DNA of 64,000 nt from Eggerthella lenta DSM 2243 (GCF_000024265.1 NC_013204.1:1042180-1106179); one strand, 5' to 3'. Shown: positions 41,675-51,346, counted from the first letter of the stretch. The notes: generated from the letters alone by a model not told the origin. Program-made: numbers and translations.

Positions 41675-42447
41675 GACAGCGCTCCCGCCGCGAGGGCCGC
41701 GATGAGGGCGAGCGAGATGACGGGGGCGAGCGGCATGGCGTCGGTCTTGACGCCGATGCGCCGCGAGCATGCGATGAACAGCAGCGCGGCCGCGCCGAGC
41801 GCGGGCACGAGGCCGACGATCAGCGGCGTCGCGGCGGTCGACCCCAGCACGCAGCCGAGCATGAGCGAGTCGCCGTCGCCCCACTCGCCGCCGGCCCGGC
41901 GCACGGCGGCGCCGAGCGCCCAGGTGACCCCCATGCCCGCGGCGGTGAGCGCGGCACCGGCAAGGGTGGGGCAGAAGGCCGCGATAGACGAGGCGGCGAG
42001 CACCGCGAGATGCGGGAGCGGTACGATGCGGAAGCGGATATCGCTTGCGGCGATGGCGAGCGAGCTCACGGCCGCCACGGCGGCCGCCGGCGAGTATGCC
42101 GCGCCGGCGAGCGCGGCGGCGAGATATGCGGGGACCCAGTAGGCCTCGCCCGCGAGCGTGGGGTTGTAGCGGCGCGCGTAGGCGCCCGACTCGCCGTCCG
42201 CCAGCAGGTCCGCGTCGATGTCGCCGGAAGCGGCGAGCGCTGCGATCGTGGAGGGCGCGACGGCCTGGATGGCGACCTGGGCGCCGATAGCGGCCAGCCA
42301 GTCGCGTCGCTCGGCGGGATCGGCGCCGTCCGCGAGCATGGCCGCGTCCTCACGCTCGTAGAAGGAGTAGCGCAGGGATTGGTAGGCATGTTGCGCGAGC
42401 CAGCCGGCGGCGGCCGTCCCGGCTGCGAGCGTGAGTGTTCCGAGCAT
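41671..42447 (-). CDS. Prepilin peptidase (A24 family, TadV/CpaA-like)
   Basis: The 258-residue multi-spanning protein has the two catalytic aspartate regions of A24 peptidases: ASDIRFRIVPLPHL (about residues 132-145) and WGDGDSLML (about 190). It would cleave the leaders of Flp and the TadE-like proteins. It has an extra N-terminal region of about 100 residues before the catalytic core. The start has GGAGGGAG. Confidence 0.8.
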   Translation of the reverse strand: MLGTLTLAAGTAAAGWLAQHAYQSLRYSFYEREDAAMLADGADPAERRDWLAAIGAQVAIQAVAPSTIAALAASGDIDADLLADGESGAYARRYNPTLAGEAYWVPAYLAAALAGAAYSPAAAVAAVSSLAIAASDIRFRIVPLPHLAVLAASSIAAFCPTLAGAALTAAGMGVTWALGAAVRRAGGEWGDGDSLMLGCVLGSTAATPLIVGLVPALGAAALLFIACSRRIGVKTDAMPLAPVISLALIAALAAGALS

Positions 42448-42477
42448 GCGGCTCCCTCCGGTGCTGTGGTTATCTGG

Positions 42478-42499
42478 AAAGCGCGCCCTGTCGGCGCGC
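42478..42499 (-). terminator. Attenuator-like hairpin between flp and the peptidase gene
   Basis: Arms GCGCGCC and GGCGCGC with a 5-base loop, followed by TTTCC on the minus strand. A second GC-rich hairpin (about 42515-42545) precedes it. Such partial terminators after flp would give more pilin than assembly proteins. Confidence 0.45.
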
Positions 42500-42562
42500 G
42501 GGAAGGTTCGGGATGCCCGGGGGCGGGGGTGTCTGCCCCCGGACGGATGGCTCCGGGATGCG

Positions 42563-42814
42563 CTAGTGGCCGCCCTGGCCGGGGACGGCGCCGGAGATGC
42601 CGGTTTTGGACAGCGTGTCGGAGACCGTGTTGATCTTGACGTTCATCTGGTTGGACAGGTAGATCAGCGCGGCGATCAGCGCGACGGCGATGCAGACGAC
42701 GATGACGACCCACTCGATGGAGCCCTGGGCGGACAGGGCCTCCTTGGCGCGGCGCTTCATGTTGAAAAGGCCGCAGGTGGCGATGGCCGCCGGCTTGGCG
42801 AGGATATCGTTCAT
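42563..42814 (-). CDS. flp: Flp-type major pilin
   Basis: The 83-residue protein has a basic leader and then AQGSIEWVVIVVCIAVALIA, with Glu at +5 from an Ala rather than the usual Gly at -1, followed by one hydrophobic helix and a short C-terminal part. Size and position at the head of the Tad operon fit the major pilin. The start MNDILAKP has AGGAGG. Confidence 0.85.
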   Translation of the reverse strand: MNDILAKPAAIATCGLFNMKRRAKEALSAQGSIEWVVIVVCIAVALIAALIYLSNQMNVKINTVSDTLSKTGISGAVPGQGGH

Positions 42815-42993
42815 TGGACCTCCTCCTCTCTTGGATGTCTGCGCGGGCACATGCCCGCGCGAAGCCTGTGCCCCATCCGGGGCGATACGGCATAAACTAT
42901 GCCCCCGGCGGGAGGACGGGTCAGCACCCTGCCCAGAAATGGGAAAGGTTCGGGATTGTCCCAGCTCAGGACCTATTTCCGCTTGTGGAGGAA

Positions 42994-44463
42994 TTATGGA
43001 GCCGCCTTGCGGGCATACACCTCGAAGGTCCCGTCGTCATGCACCCGTGAGAACCCGAGTTCGGCAAGCCCGTCCTCGAGAGCGGGGTAGGCCCCCGAGG
43101 GGACGACTGCGAAATCGGCGCCGGTGCCCTCGATGGCCTCGGTATCGCCCGCCAGCATGGCCCGGGCGGCGCCCCAGGCATCCGTGCCCCCGTTGAGCTC
43201 GGGGCAGTAGAGCTCCGCCCGCGTGTCGAGCAGAGGCCGGTACCCCGCGAGTTCGAGTTCGCTCCCCACGTCGATATCGCAGATGACGGCCTCGCCCCCG
43301 TCTGCCTCGGCATCCTCGAGGGCGGCGATCGCCGCCTCCGCGGACTGCTCGAGCGCGGTCTTGGCCGACACGGTCGCGGCGAGGCACCCGACGGCGGCGA
43401 CGAGCGCAGCCGTGCAGCATGCGGCGAGGGCAAGGGGTCTCCGCGCACGCGGCCCCGCCACCTCGCCCTGGATATCGGAAAGGGAGAGCGCCATGGAGGC
43501 GAACAGGAAGAGCTCGTTTCTCACGTTGGCGAGTGCGAGCGCGAGCGTGCCGAGCACGAGGACGTCACCGGCCTCTAGAAGCACCCGGCCGCCGCTTCGC
43601 CCGCGAACCCGGCACCGGAACAGCAGGAGCGCCGCGGCGAGGGTGCAGCCGCAGGCGGCTTGCACGGGCGCGGCCTGCGTCCACGGCGCGAGCTCGCCGA
43701 TCCCCACCGATTTCAGCGACTCGGCGCCCATGGTGAGGAAGGGCAGCATGAGCAGCCCGGCGCCGTAGGGGTTGAGCATGCAGGCGGCCACGGTCGACAT
43801 CGCCGCCGTGAGCGCCTTGAGCCTGCCGTACCGGTCGAGCCTGCCGTCGAGGACCAGGCAGCACGGGACCATGGCGGCCACGGTCCACAGCGCCCCGTGG
43901 AGCTGGGCCATGGCGAGGCCAGCGGCGGGGAAGACGGCAAGCAGGGAGTCCCGCCCGCCGCGCGCCCACTTCCCGCCCGCCGCGTAGCAGATGCACAGGG
44001 CAATCACGTCGATGCCGCGGGGCGTCGAGTTGCAGAGCGCCGCTATGACCGCGGCGAGCGCCGCCGAGGCCGCCGCATGGACGGCCCCGGTCCTGCCGCG
44101 GTCGAGCGTGCATGCCCAGACTGTCGCCGCCGCGGCCATGTCGAGCATCGCCGCAGCGCACTTGATCCCAGCCTCCCCGAACGTATCGAAGACGGCCGCA
44201 GCCGCGAGGCACAGCGGCCACTGCTGGCAGGTGTAGGCAAGGCCCCCGGTGAGCGTCAGGGGGTCGGTCGTCGGCAGCGCGCCGTTCTCGATGATCCAGC
44301 GGCCGATGGCGACCATGTAGCGGGTGTCGGGTTGGAAAAGCGACCATCCCGTGAGCGAGACCGCCGCGAGCGCCGCCGCGCATGCGGCGAGCGTGGCCGC
44401 GAGCGACGCCCACAGCAGGATGCGTCCGCGGCGCATATCTTCCCCGCGCTCCACGCTATTCAC
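42994..44463 (-). CDS. Multi-spanning membrane protein, GT-C-like (paralogue 1)
   Basis: The 489-residue protein has about 10-12 membrane segments. DTRYMVAIGRWIIENGALP and a later TCQQWPL resemble the loop region of GT-C membrane glycosyltransferases, and the neighbour at 44456 has the equivalent DSDVWFLLATGREIARNGIP and VAQQWLHD. The GTG start (44463) lies in an 8-base overlap with that gene, behind GGAAGG. Both sit beside the Tad operon, so glycosylation of pilus or surface protein is a reasonable guess. Confidence 0.65.
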   Translation of the reverse strand: MNSVERGEDMRRGRILLWASLAATLAACAAALAAVSLTGWSLFQPDTRYMVAIGRWIIENGALPTTDPLTLTGGLAYTCQQWPLCLAAAAVFDTFGEAGIKCAAAMLDMAAAATVWACTLDRGRTGAVHAAASAALAAVIAALCNSTPRGIDVIALCICYAAGGKWARGGRDSLLAVFPAAGLAMAQLHGALWTVAAMVPCCLVLDGRLDRYGRLKALTAAMSTVAACMLNPYGAGLLMLPFLTMGAESLKSVGIGELAPWTQAAPVQAACGCTLAAALLLFRCRVRGRSGGRVLLEAGDVLVLGTLALALANVRNELFLFASMALSLSDIQGEVAGPRARRPLALAACCTAALVAAVGCLAATVSAKTALEQSAEAAIAALEDAEADGGEAVICDIDVGSELELAGYRPLLDTRAELYCPELNGGTDAWGAARAMLAGDTEAIEGTGADFAVVPSGAYPALEDGLAELGFSRVHDDGTFEVYARKAAP

Positions 44464-45964
44464 AGCCTTCCGTCGGCCTGAAGAGGGTGTATCCGCCGCC
44501 GGCCGCCACCTGCTCGACGGCGCCTCCGGACCGCAGCGCGTCGGCCTCCTCGTCCCTCACGAGGAACAGGTCCCAGCCCCATTCCGCGGTGCTCTCCTTC
44601 AGCGAGGTCGAGCCCTGGAGGACGTCGACGACCTCCCGGTAGGCCGACCTCGACCCGGCCCCGGCGATGCGCTCGCCCCAAATCTCGGGGCGCATGTCGC
44701 ACGGCACCTTGAACCCCTCCCATTCGAGTTGGTTGTACACCGACACGTCGCTCGAGAAGACCAACGTGTCCGCGCCGGCCTCGTAGATGGCCGAGAAGAT
44801 GGGAGACATCTCCGATTCCGTGACGGCGAGCACGCCGCTGGCCCCGCTGGATTGCGGCACCAGCGATACCCAGAGTCCCGAGAGCGCGGTGATCAGGCCG
44901 AGCGCGGCGCCTGCCGCCGCAGCGGCCCGCCGCGGGCGGGCGATGGACTCCCCGAGGGCCGCGGCGACGCCGTAGGCGAGGCACAGCCCGCAGAACAGCC
45001 CGGCGATCCACATGCAGCGCGAGTGCAGGGTGCCCGCGACAAGCCCGGCGAGAAGCATGGCCCACGCGCCGGCCGGGACCTTGGCGCCGCTGCGCAGGCA
45101 TAGGGCCGCCGGCCCCAGCGCCATCGCCGCGACGGGTACCGCGAACAGGGGGCCGAGCGAGACCCAGAGCGGCTGCATCTCGATGATGGCGCCGCCGTAG
45201 CCGGCCTCGCCGAGCGATTTCAGCACGTAGAGCGAGCCGTCGGTCCCGTAGGGGTTGAGAAGCGACGCCGCACACATCCCGACGACCGCCGCGCAGATCG
45301 TCAGCGCCCGCGCGGACCACGCGCGGCAGGCCCCGGCGTCGGCGAGCTCATGCGGGTACGGTAGGGCGAAGGCCGCGGCGCACGCGGCGAGCAGCGGCCA
45401 TTGCGCCGCCTGGAGGTTGACGCCCGCCACCGCCACGGCAAAAAGCCACAACAGCACCCGGCGCCCACCGCCCCGGAGGTATCTGAGCATGATCCTCGCC
45501 GTCACGGTGCACAGGAGCGCGGTCCAGACCGTCGGTCTGACAGATATGTACATGCAGATGCACACAGACGGCACCGCAAGGCAGAAGGCCAGGGCCGCTG
45601 GCGAGAGCTTCCCGTCGGCGGCGTCGAGCATGAGGCGGGACAGCTGCCAGAAGAGGAGCCCGGCGGGCACGCAGACGGACACGGCCACTGCGGTATAGCC
45701 GCCGCGCGTGTACCACGCCCAGAGCCAGACATCATGGAGCCACTGCTGCGCGACCATGCCCCGGCCGGGCCAGATGGAGAACGGGTTGATGCGGGGTATG
45801 CCGTTGCGGGCGATCTCGCGGCCGGTCGCGAGGAGGAACCAGACGTCGGAATCGAGCGTTCCCGTTCCCGCCAGGGCGCGGGCGAGAATCGGGCCCGCGA
45901 TGAGGAGGGCGCATAGGGCGGATATGGCGAGGCGCGTGCGGCCGGCCTGAATGGTTGCTTTCAA
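44456..45964 (-). CDS. Multi-spanning membrane protein, GT-C-like (paralogue 2)
   Basis: The 502-residue protein is a diverged paralogue of the downstream gene, with the same N-terminal loop motif and a C-terminal extracellular domain of about 110 residues (DTLVFSSDVSVYNQLEWEGF). I prefer the TTG at 45964 with GGAGCCATC before it; an ATG at 46000 is possible but would put the ribosome site inside the gene. It ends in an overlap with the next gene. Confidence 0.65.
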   Translation of the reverse strand: MKATIQAGRTRLAISALCALLIAGPILARALAGTGTLDSDVWFLLATGREIARNGIPRINPFSIWPGRGMVAQQWLHDVWLWAWYTRGGYTAVAVSVCVPAGLLFWQLSRLMLDAADGKLSPAALAFCLAVPSVCICMYISVRPTVWTALLCTVTARIMLRYLRGGGRRVLLWLFAVAVAGVNLQAAQWPLLAACAAAFALPYPHELADAGACRAWSARALTICAAVVGMCAASLLNPYGTDGSLYVLKSLGEAGYGGAIIEMQPLWVSLGPLFAVPVAAMALGPAALCLRSGAKVPAGAWAMLLAGLVAGTLHSRCMWIAGLFCGLCLAYGVAAALGESIARPRRAAAAAGAALGLITALSGLWVSLVPQSSGASGVLAVTESEMSPIFSAIYEAGADTLVFSSDVSVYNQLEWEGFKVPCDMRPEIWGERIAGAGSRSAYREVVDVLQGSTSLKESTAEWGWDLFLVRDEEADALRSGGAVEQVAAGGGYTLFRPTEGCE

Positions 45965-46008
45965 GATGGCTCCAAGGGGTAGATATTCGACCGGGAGCAT
46001 ACGCCGTC

Positions 46009-46050
46009 GCGGCGAAAAGAAGAACCCCGCTCCCAAAAGTGGGAACGGGG
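46009..46050 (-). terminator. Intrinsic terminator before the GT-C-like genes
   Basis: Stem CCCCG-TTCCCA / TGGGA-CGGGG with one mismatch and a 4-base loop, followed on the minus strand by TTCTTCTTTTCG. Confidence 0.7.
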
Positions 46051-46086
46051 CACCGAAAAGGCAGATTGCCGCGGTCGTGATATCGG

Positions 46087-46119
46087 CAAAAGGATGGCGG
46101 CCGGTGAGGGCCGGCCGCC
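46087..46119 (-). terminator. Second terminator downstream of the Tat-exported protein
   Basis: A 9-bp perfect stem (GGCGGCCGG) with a 6-base loop, followed on the minus strand by ATCCTTTTGCC. The stretch 45965-46332 otherwise holds no gene. Confidence 0.6.
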
Positions 46120-46332
46120 GATGGGGGAATGGCGGCATATTGGGGAGTCCGCCATTGCATATGGGGCCGACTGGATCGGATGGTGGGTCGGCCGGGTCGC
46201 CGTGACATGGTTTATCGGAAGGAGTGACGGCGTTGCCTTGACTATACCCTTTCGCGATATACGCTAATCACGTCATTGGCGGAAATGTGTTCCCATCGTG
46301 TACGGGTCCGGTCCGTACGGCACGGTCCGCGC

Positions 46333-49281
46333 TCAGCCCTTGCTGCTCGCGACGCCCTCGGCCTTCGCCTCGGTCCATTTGATGTAGAGCGTGACGTCGC
46401 GCTTGGCGGTGACCGAGGAGACCTTCTCGGTGCCGCTAGCCGAGGTCAGCCAGCATTCCGGGACGTATCTGCGCCATGTCTCGTCGGCGATCATGGCGAA
46501 CACCTCGCCGGGTTTCACCGGCGTGACGCTCTCGCCCCAATAGAGCGCCTTGTGCCCCTGCCCGTCGTCGCCGATGGTCGCGAGCGCCAGGCCGTCGAGC
46601 CTGTGCTTCTCCGTGGACAGGGAGAAATCGGGGAGCTCGAAGGAGGAGCGCGCATCGGGTTTGTACATGAGCGGCGCGGTGCGGTAGATGCCGGCGTCCT
46701 CGGGCTTGAGTGACCCCTCGGCGTACTCGACGCGCACGGTGCAGCGGTTGCGGCCGTAGAGTTTGAGCGTCTGGTCCTTGACGATGGTGACATTCGCGGC
46801 GGGCTGGGTGAGCTCGGGATCGAGGAACCAGCCCGAGAACCCCGTCGAGGGGTTCTGCCCGTATTGCTCGTCGAGGTTGCAGGTGTCCTTCAGGGCCTTC
46901 TGCGTCGCGATGGCGGCGGGGTTGTAGATATCGCCGCCTTCGACGTCGAGGTCGCGATACACCATGTCCTTCTGCTCGATGCCGTCGGCATAGTACTCGA
47001 CGCACGTCGTGACGACTCGCACGCCGCGGGAGACGAGCGTGCCCAGATAGCGGTCGGTCCATACGTAGCGGTCGGTCTTGCTGACGGTGCGGATGCCGAG
47101 CATCGCGGCGGCGTAGAGAAATCCCGGTCCCCAGGAGGCGTCGGCAGCCAGGTTTTCGCTGTCGGAGAACTCTCTGACGACGCGACCGCCCTGCGGCTTG
47201 CGCACGAGGTGGATGTTCATGCCGCAGATCTTGTTGCCGTCGCCGCCGTCCGGCTCGATGCCGGCTGCGGGTGCGGTGTTGACGTCGAGCGGCGCCGAGG
47301 CGGAACAGTTGACATAGACCGGGCCGGACCACTCGCCGCTCCCGTTGAGCAGCTTGGTCCTGATCTCGAGGTCGTAGTGGTCCGCTATCTCGCCGGTGAG
47401 CCAGACCTTCACCCTGCCGAGGATATCCGACTCGGCATCGAGGATGTGCACGCCGTCGGAGCCTTCGACCCACTCGCCCCCGCTGTAGCGCTGCGCGGCG
47501 TAGTGGATCGATCCGGGGAACGCGGAACCCTCGAGCCTGAGGCCGAGGCCGTAGATAGAGTGGCCTCCATGGGGGTAGCCGATATGTCGGTGCGCGAGCG
47601 ATTCCTGCTGCCACCCCCATGTGGCCACGCCGCACTGGGCGAAGATGGAGGCGTTGTCCTCGGGGAGGTCGTCGTCGATGTCGGACATGTAGAGCCTGAA
47701 GATCGGCCTGACCGGCAGGTCCGATTCGTTCTTGCATCCCAGGGCCCAGCCGGAGGGCCTGATTCCGACATCCGGGTCGTCCGGGTCTGCATTATGCCAT
47801 CCGCAGATCTTCGCCTTGTCGCCGATCTTGAGCGCGTCCTCGTCGCAATGGACCGAGACCTTGCCCTCGATGCGGGCCTCGACGAGGTTCCACTGGGCGT
47901 TCTTCTGGATGGCCCAGCGCCCGGGGCATGCCGCGGACTGGACGGATACGCTTGCGACGGAGTTCGACGTGACCCCGTTAGTGTCGAGGCGCAGGCCGTC
48001 GGCATCCGAGGTGATGAAGTAGCAGGAGTGGTCGGTCTCGTTCGAGTCGTCGGGCTCGTGGTGGATCCACCATGCCTTGCTCCGGCCGTCGGAGTTGTTG
48101 ATGTCCCAGATGTCGGCATGGCTGTTCTGGACGACTCCGTGGTCGACCACGGGCGCCGCATGGCCGCTGTTGTTCAGCATGTGCGTCAGGTTCGGGCCGA
48201 CCATGTTGGCTAAGGCGAACGTGAAGGTGTCGACGCCGTCGTTGGTATAAGGCTTGAGCATCCAGGTCTGGTTGACGCCGTGATAGTTCTCGTAGAGGCA
48301 CACGCCGCGCCCGTTATCGTACATGGCTTTGGGTTTACCGTCGCTATATGTGCCCTGCACCAAGTCGAGCTGGATGTCCGGCGCGGAGACGGGCCTGATG
48401 TAGAAGATGCCGCCGTAGAGCGTGACATCGTTGCGGATGTAGATCTTCTCGACCCTGAAATCGCGGGAAGGGGTGGTCTGGCTCAGGAACCAGTAGTTCG
48501 GGGCGTCGTTTTCCTTGATGACGTTCTCGTGCATCCCGAAGTGATTGTAGTCCACGTTGTAGACCTGCAGCTTGCTGGACACGCTGTGGCGCGCCTCGCC
48601 CTTCTGCCTCTTGACCCAGAAGGACGGGCGGGTCGATCCCCAGTACGTGCTCCCCTGGAAGTCGTTGAAGTCGTAGAAGCCGTAGGAGATCCAGTCGTAG
48701 TACCTGTAGCCGATCTGGTTCCTGAAGTCGCCGGCGAAACGGGAATCGGCGAACTCGGCGCCGTCGAGGTAAACGTACCCCTTGTTGTCGCCGCCATCGG
48801 AGATGGTATCGACCCAAAGGCCGTTGCCATGCTGCAGGTCCTTGCTGGAGCACCATGCGAACGGCCTGACGACTACGAGGGTGTAGAGCTCGTTGGCGTA
48901 ATTGCACTCGAAGACGCAGGCGAAGGCGTACCTCAGCCATTGTCCGTAATGGTTTATATAGTAGCTGGTGTTGGCGGGGGCGGCGCAGAGCCATTCATGG
49001 TAGCCGTTCGCGAAGCCGAAGAACATGTCCCCCTCGCCCTGACGAGGGTCCGAATGGACGAGCAGCGAGTCGTCGGCGGCTCCGAACCAGCCCTGGCCGA
49101 GGTTGAAGTTCATGCCTGCGAGCGCTTCCGCCTTCCGGACGGGTCCGAGCAGGGCCAGTCCCGCCGCGCAGGCGAGCGCGGCGAAGGCTCCTCGACGGGA
49201 GATCGGAAGCTCGAGCAGCCCCGTCTTCTCGCTGTCCCCGTCCCGTACCGGGACCATATCGGTTTCTGGCGAGGTGTTCAA
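46333..49281 (-). CDS. Large Tat-exported cell-surface-type protein
   Basis: The 982-residue protein has a twin-arginine signal (ISRRGAFAALACAAGLALL, about residues 27-45, then AEA). Near residue 285 comes a region that resembles a ricin-type lectin repeat (RGVCLYENYHGVNQTWMLKP). Near residue 830 it has a Listeria-Bacteroides (InlB B) type repeat (FSGWFLDPELTQPA). It ends in a repeat-like domain without an LPXTG anchor. It starts at a TTG behind AGGAGGAG. It follows the small membrane gene by 6 bases. The substrate is unknown; carbohydrate binding or adhesion is likely. Confidence 0.75.
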   Translation of the reverse strand: MNTSPETDMVPVRDGDSEKTGLLELPISRRGAFAALACAAGLALLGPVRKAEALAGMNFNLGQGWFGAADDSLLVHSDPRQGEGDMFFGFANGYHEWLCAAPANTSYYINHYGQWLRYAFACVFECNYANELYTLVVVRPFAWCSSKDLQHGNGLWVDTISDGGDNKGYVYLDGAEFADSRFAGDFRNQIGYRYYDWISYGFYDFNDFQGSTYWGSTRPSFWVKRQKGEARHSVSSKLQVYNVDYNHFGMHENVIKENDAPNYWFLSQTTPSRDFRVEKIYIRNDVTLYGGIFYIRPVSAPDIQLDLVQGTYSDGKPKAMYDNGRGVCLYENYHGVNQTWMLKPYTNDGVDTFTFALANMVGPNLTHMLNNSGHAAPVVDHGVVQNSHADIWDINNSDGRSKAWWIHHEPDDSNETDHSCYFITSDADGLRLDTNGVTSNSVASVSVQSAACPGRWAIQKNAQWNLVEARIEGKVSVHCDEDALKIGDKAKICGWHNADPDDPDVGIRPSGWALGCKNESDLPVRPIFRLYMSDIDDDLPEDNASIFAQCGVATWGWQQESLAHRHIGYPHGGHSIYGLGLRLEGSAFPGSIHYAAQRYSGGEWVEGSDGVHILDAESDILGRVKVWLTGEIADHYDLEIRTKLLNGSGEWSGPVYVNCSASAPLDVNTAPAAGIEPDGGDGNKICGMNIHLVRKPQGGRVVREFSDSENLAADASWGPGFLYAAAMLGIRTVSKTDRYVWTDRYLGTLVSRGVRVVTTCVEYYADGIEQKDMVYRDLDVEGGDIYNPAAIATQKALKDTCNLDEQYGQNPSTGFSGWFLDPELTQPAANVTIVKDQTLKLYGRNRCTVRVEYAEGSLKPEDAGIYRTAPLMYKPDARSSFELPDFSLSTEKHRLDGLALATIGDDGQGHKALYWGESVTPVKPGEVFAMIADETWRRYVPECWLTSASGTEKVSSVTAKRDVTLYIKWTEAKAEGVASSKG

Positions 49282-49287
49282 AGCGAT

Positions 49288-49683
49288 CTACTCCTCCTTG
49301 AGGCCGGAGACGGCGAAACAGGTGAAAGCGGTGGCGAGATAGCCGATGGAATACGGGTCCAGGCGGATGGCGCTGCGGACCGTGAGGGCGAAAAGGACCG
49401 CGGCGATGCCGAGGTCGAGGGCGCGGCTCCGTACCTTGCAGGCGATGCCGGCGACGATGAGCAGGATGACCGGGACCCACACGGCGCCCAGGCAGCCCCT
49501 GGTCAGAAACCACGCTGCCGACGCTGGAGAGTAGTAGTCTGTCGGGCAGGACAGGATGACCGACGCGGCGCTCTGCAGCTGGAAGATGGCGGGCGGCAGC
49601 GCGGTCAGGATGGCGGCCAGCGCGATGCGCCTCAGCTCATGCGGTTCGATATTTGAGTGCTTGACCAAATCGATGGGATTCAA
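49288..49683 (-). CDS. Small membrane protein upstream of the Tat-exported protein
   Basis: The 131-residue protein starts at TTG 49683 (NPIDLVKH) behind AGGAGG. It has four probable membrane segments (IALAAILTALPPAIF, CLGAVWVPVILLIVAGIA, ALDLGIAAVLFALTV, IGYLATAFTCFAVSG). No family recognised. It sits 8 bases after the HTH gene and 6 bases before the exported protein, so all three form an operon. Confidence 0.65.
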   Translation of the reverse strand: MNPIDLVKHSNIEPHELRRIALAAILTALPPAIFQLQSAASVILSCPTDYYSPASAAWFLTRGCLGAVWVPVILLIVAGIACKVRSRALDLGIAAVLFALTVRSAIRLDPYSIGYLATAFTCFAVSGLKEE

Positions 49684-49691
49684 TTGTCCTC

Positions 49692-49964
49692 CTACAGTCC
49701 AAGGAACCAGGACACGCTCGTGTCCTCGAAATACCTCGCGGTCTCGATCAACGTGGAGGTGGACATGAGCGTCTGCCTGTTGAGGATGCGCGAGAGCGTC
49801 GAGCTCGAGATGCCGACGGCGCGGCAGTAGTCCTCTTTCGAGGTGCCGGTCCTCGACAGCGTGAAGGCAAGGCGCGATGCGCACAGCTCCTTGGCGTAGT
49901 CACGGTCGCGCTGCCGCTGCATCTCGGTCCTGTCGTTCCGTTCGTTGTCGGAGCCCCGCTGCAT
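49692..49964 (-). CDS. Small helix-turn-helix regulator
   Basis: The 90-residue protein starts at ATG 49964 behind GGGGGAC. The C-terminal half (SKEDYCRAVGISSSTLSRIL, then NRQTLMSTSTLIETARYFED) is a Cro/XRE-like HTH. It heads the operon with the membrane and exported proteins and likely regulates them. The 267 bases upstream hold no gene; I cannot pick out its promoter. Confidence 0.7.
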   Translation of the reverse strand: MQRGSDNERNDRTEMQRQRDRDYAKELCASRLAFTLSRTGTSKEDYCRAVGISSSTLSRILNRQTLMSTSTLIETARYFEDTSVSWFLGL

Positions 49965-50231
49965 GCTGTCCCCCTGCGATGTCCTGGCCTCTACACTGAT
50001 GTCACCCGCACCAGCATATGCCGGCATCGGATGCCCTTTCTGGCGGATGCGGCGGCGGGGCGGTCGAAACTCGGGCCTGCGGTTCGGATTCTGCCGCCGC
50101 GCGCTCCCGCGCACCAGGCCGCGGCGATGCGTTTGGGTGACGATTGGGTAGCTGGCTGCGGCCTGATTGCAAAATTGATACCCGTGCAAGCCCGAATATA
50201 TACATCGCCGCCGCGCCGGGCCCGATTTTTT

Positions 50232-51278
50232 TCAGATGTGCTTCCCGTCCGGCCCGCCGTCCCCTCCCGGCTTCGCGGCGAGCTGCGACACCAGCGCGGC
50301 GATGTCGGAGGGCGTCCGCCCCGCCCGCTCGATCTGCTCGCCGAGGGTGCGGCGCACCTCCCTCGCGAGCTCGGCGGTTGCCCGGAAGGGGCCCGACGAG
50401 GGGTCGGCGAAGCGCTCCTTGGCGCTCTCGATCGCCCACCCGGGCAGGTCGACGAGCCCGCCGTCCCGGCCCGTCGCGACGACGAGGAAGCCGCCGCGGA
50501 TGATTTCGGTCTCGCCGTCGCGGCACAGGGTCCGGTTCGGTTTGAGCGCGGACCCTTCCTCGTCGCCTGCGCGCAGCAGCTTCACGGTGACGCCCCCATA
50601 CTCGGCCAGGGTCTCGGTCTCGGGGCGGTCGAGCCCGATGGAGGCCAGGGCGCGGTCCATGTCGGGAAAGACCGTCGTCTCTCGCGGCAGGTCGCCCACG
50701 GGCACGTAGACAGCGGCGACCTTGGCGCCGCCGCGGTATCCGCCGCTTGCGATGCAGCGCGCGATGTCGGCATCGGCGGCATCGATCTCGAAATCGCATC
50801 CGGCGGCGTAGGCCCTCGCGGTCTCGGCGAGCGCATCCTGGACGTCGAGCACGGTATCGGCCGGAAGGCCCAGGTGCGGCGTGTCCTGGAGCAGGATACC
50901 GAATCCCCGGTGGTCGGCCAGCAGCGTCTTCATGTAGTAGCGGCCGATGAGATACGGCAGGGGCTCTATATCCTTGATGTTGCGCGCCGCATCGGGGCGG
51001 TCGTCGCCGCGATGCAGGTAGAACTCGACCATGGGCAGCCCGCCGGAACAGGACAGGGAGCGTTCGAGGTGGGTTTCGTACGGGTCGTATGTGACCATGT
51101 CGTCCTTGCCGTAGCGCGCCCCGGGAAGGACCAGGTGCATCCAGACCGACTCGCCCTCCTTCGCGCCGTCGCACTCGATCTGTACGTCGTCGACGAGCGC
51201 CGAGACGGAATCGGGCGCGACGCCCTCGCGCAGGTGTGCCAGCAGGTTCTCGATATCCTGCTCTTTATAGGTGCTCAT
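50232..51278 (-). CDS. Unknown 348-residue tail protein
   Basis: No recognised domain. The N-terminus (KEQDIENLLAHLREGVAPDS) and the region before the tail (ELAREVRRTLGEQIERAGRT) are helical; the middle is mixed. The tail PSDIAALVSQLAAKPG ending DGKHI is complete but less Ala-rich. Its upstream gene ends at 51347, 69 bases away, with no palindrome between, so it probably shares that transcript. Confidence 0.8.
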   Translation of the reverse strand: MSTYKEQDIENLLAHLREGVAPDSVSALVDDVQIECDGAKEGESVWMHLVLPGARYGKDDMVTYDPYETHLERSLSCSGGLPMVEFYLHRGDDRPDAARNIKDIEPLPYLIGRYYMKTLLADHRGFGILLQDTPHLGLPADTVLDVQDALAETARAYAAGCDFEIDAADADIARCIASGGYRGGAKVAAVYVPVGDLPRETTVFPDMDRALASIGLDRPETETLAEYGGVTVKLLRAGDEEGSALKPNRTLCRDGETEIIRGGFLVVATGRDGGLVDLPGWAIESAKERFADPSSGPFRATAELAREVRRTLGEQIERAGRTPSDIAALVSQLAAKPGGDGGPDGKHI

Positions 51279-51346
51279 GGTGGCTCCAATGGATCGGAAT
51301 CGTTATTCGTGTGGGACCGCCCCGCGCGGCCCGTTGTCCAGACCGG

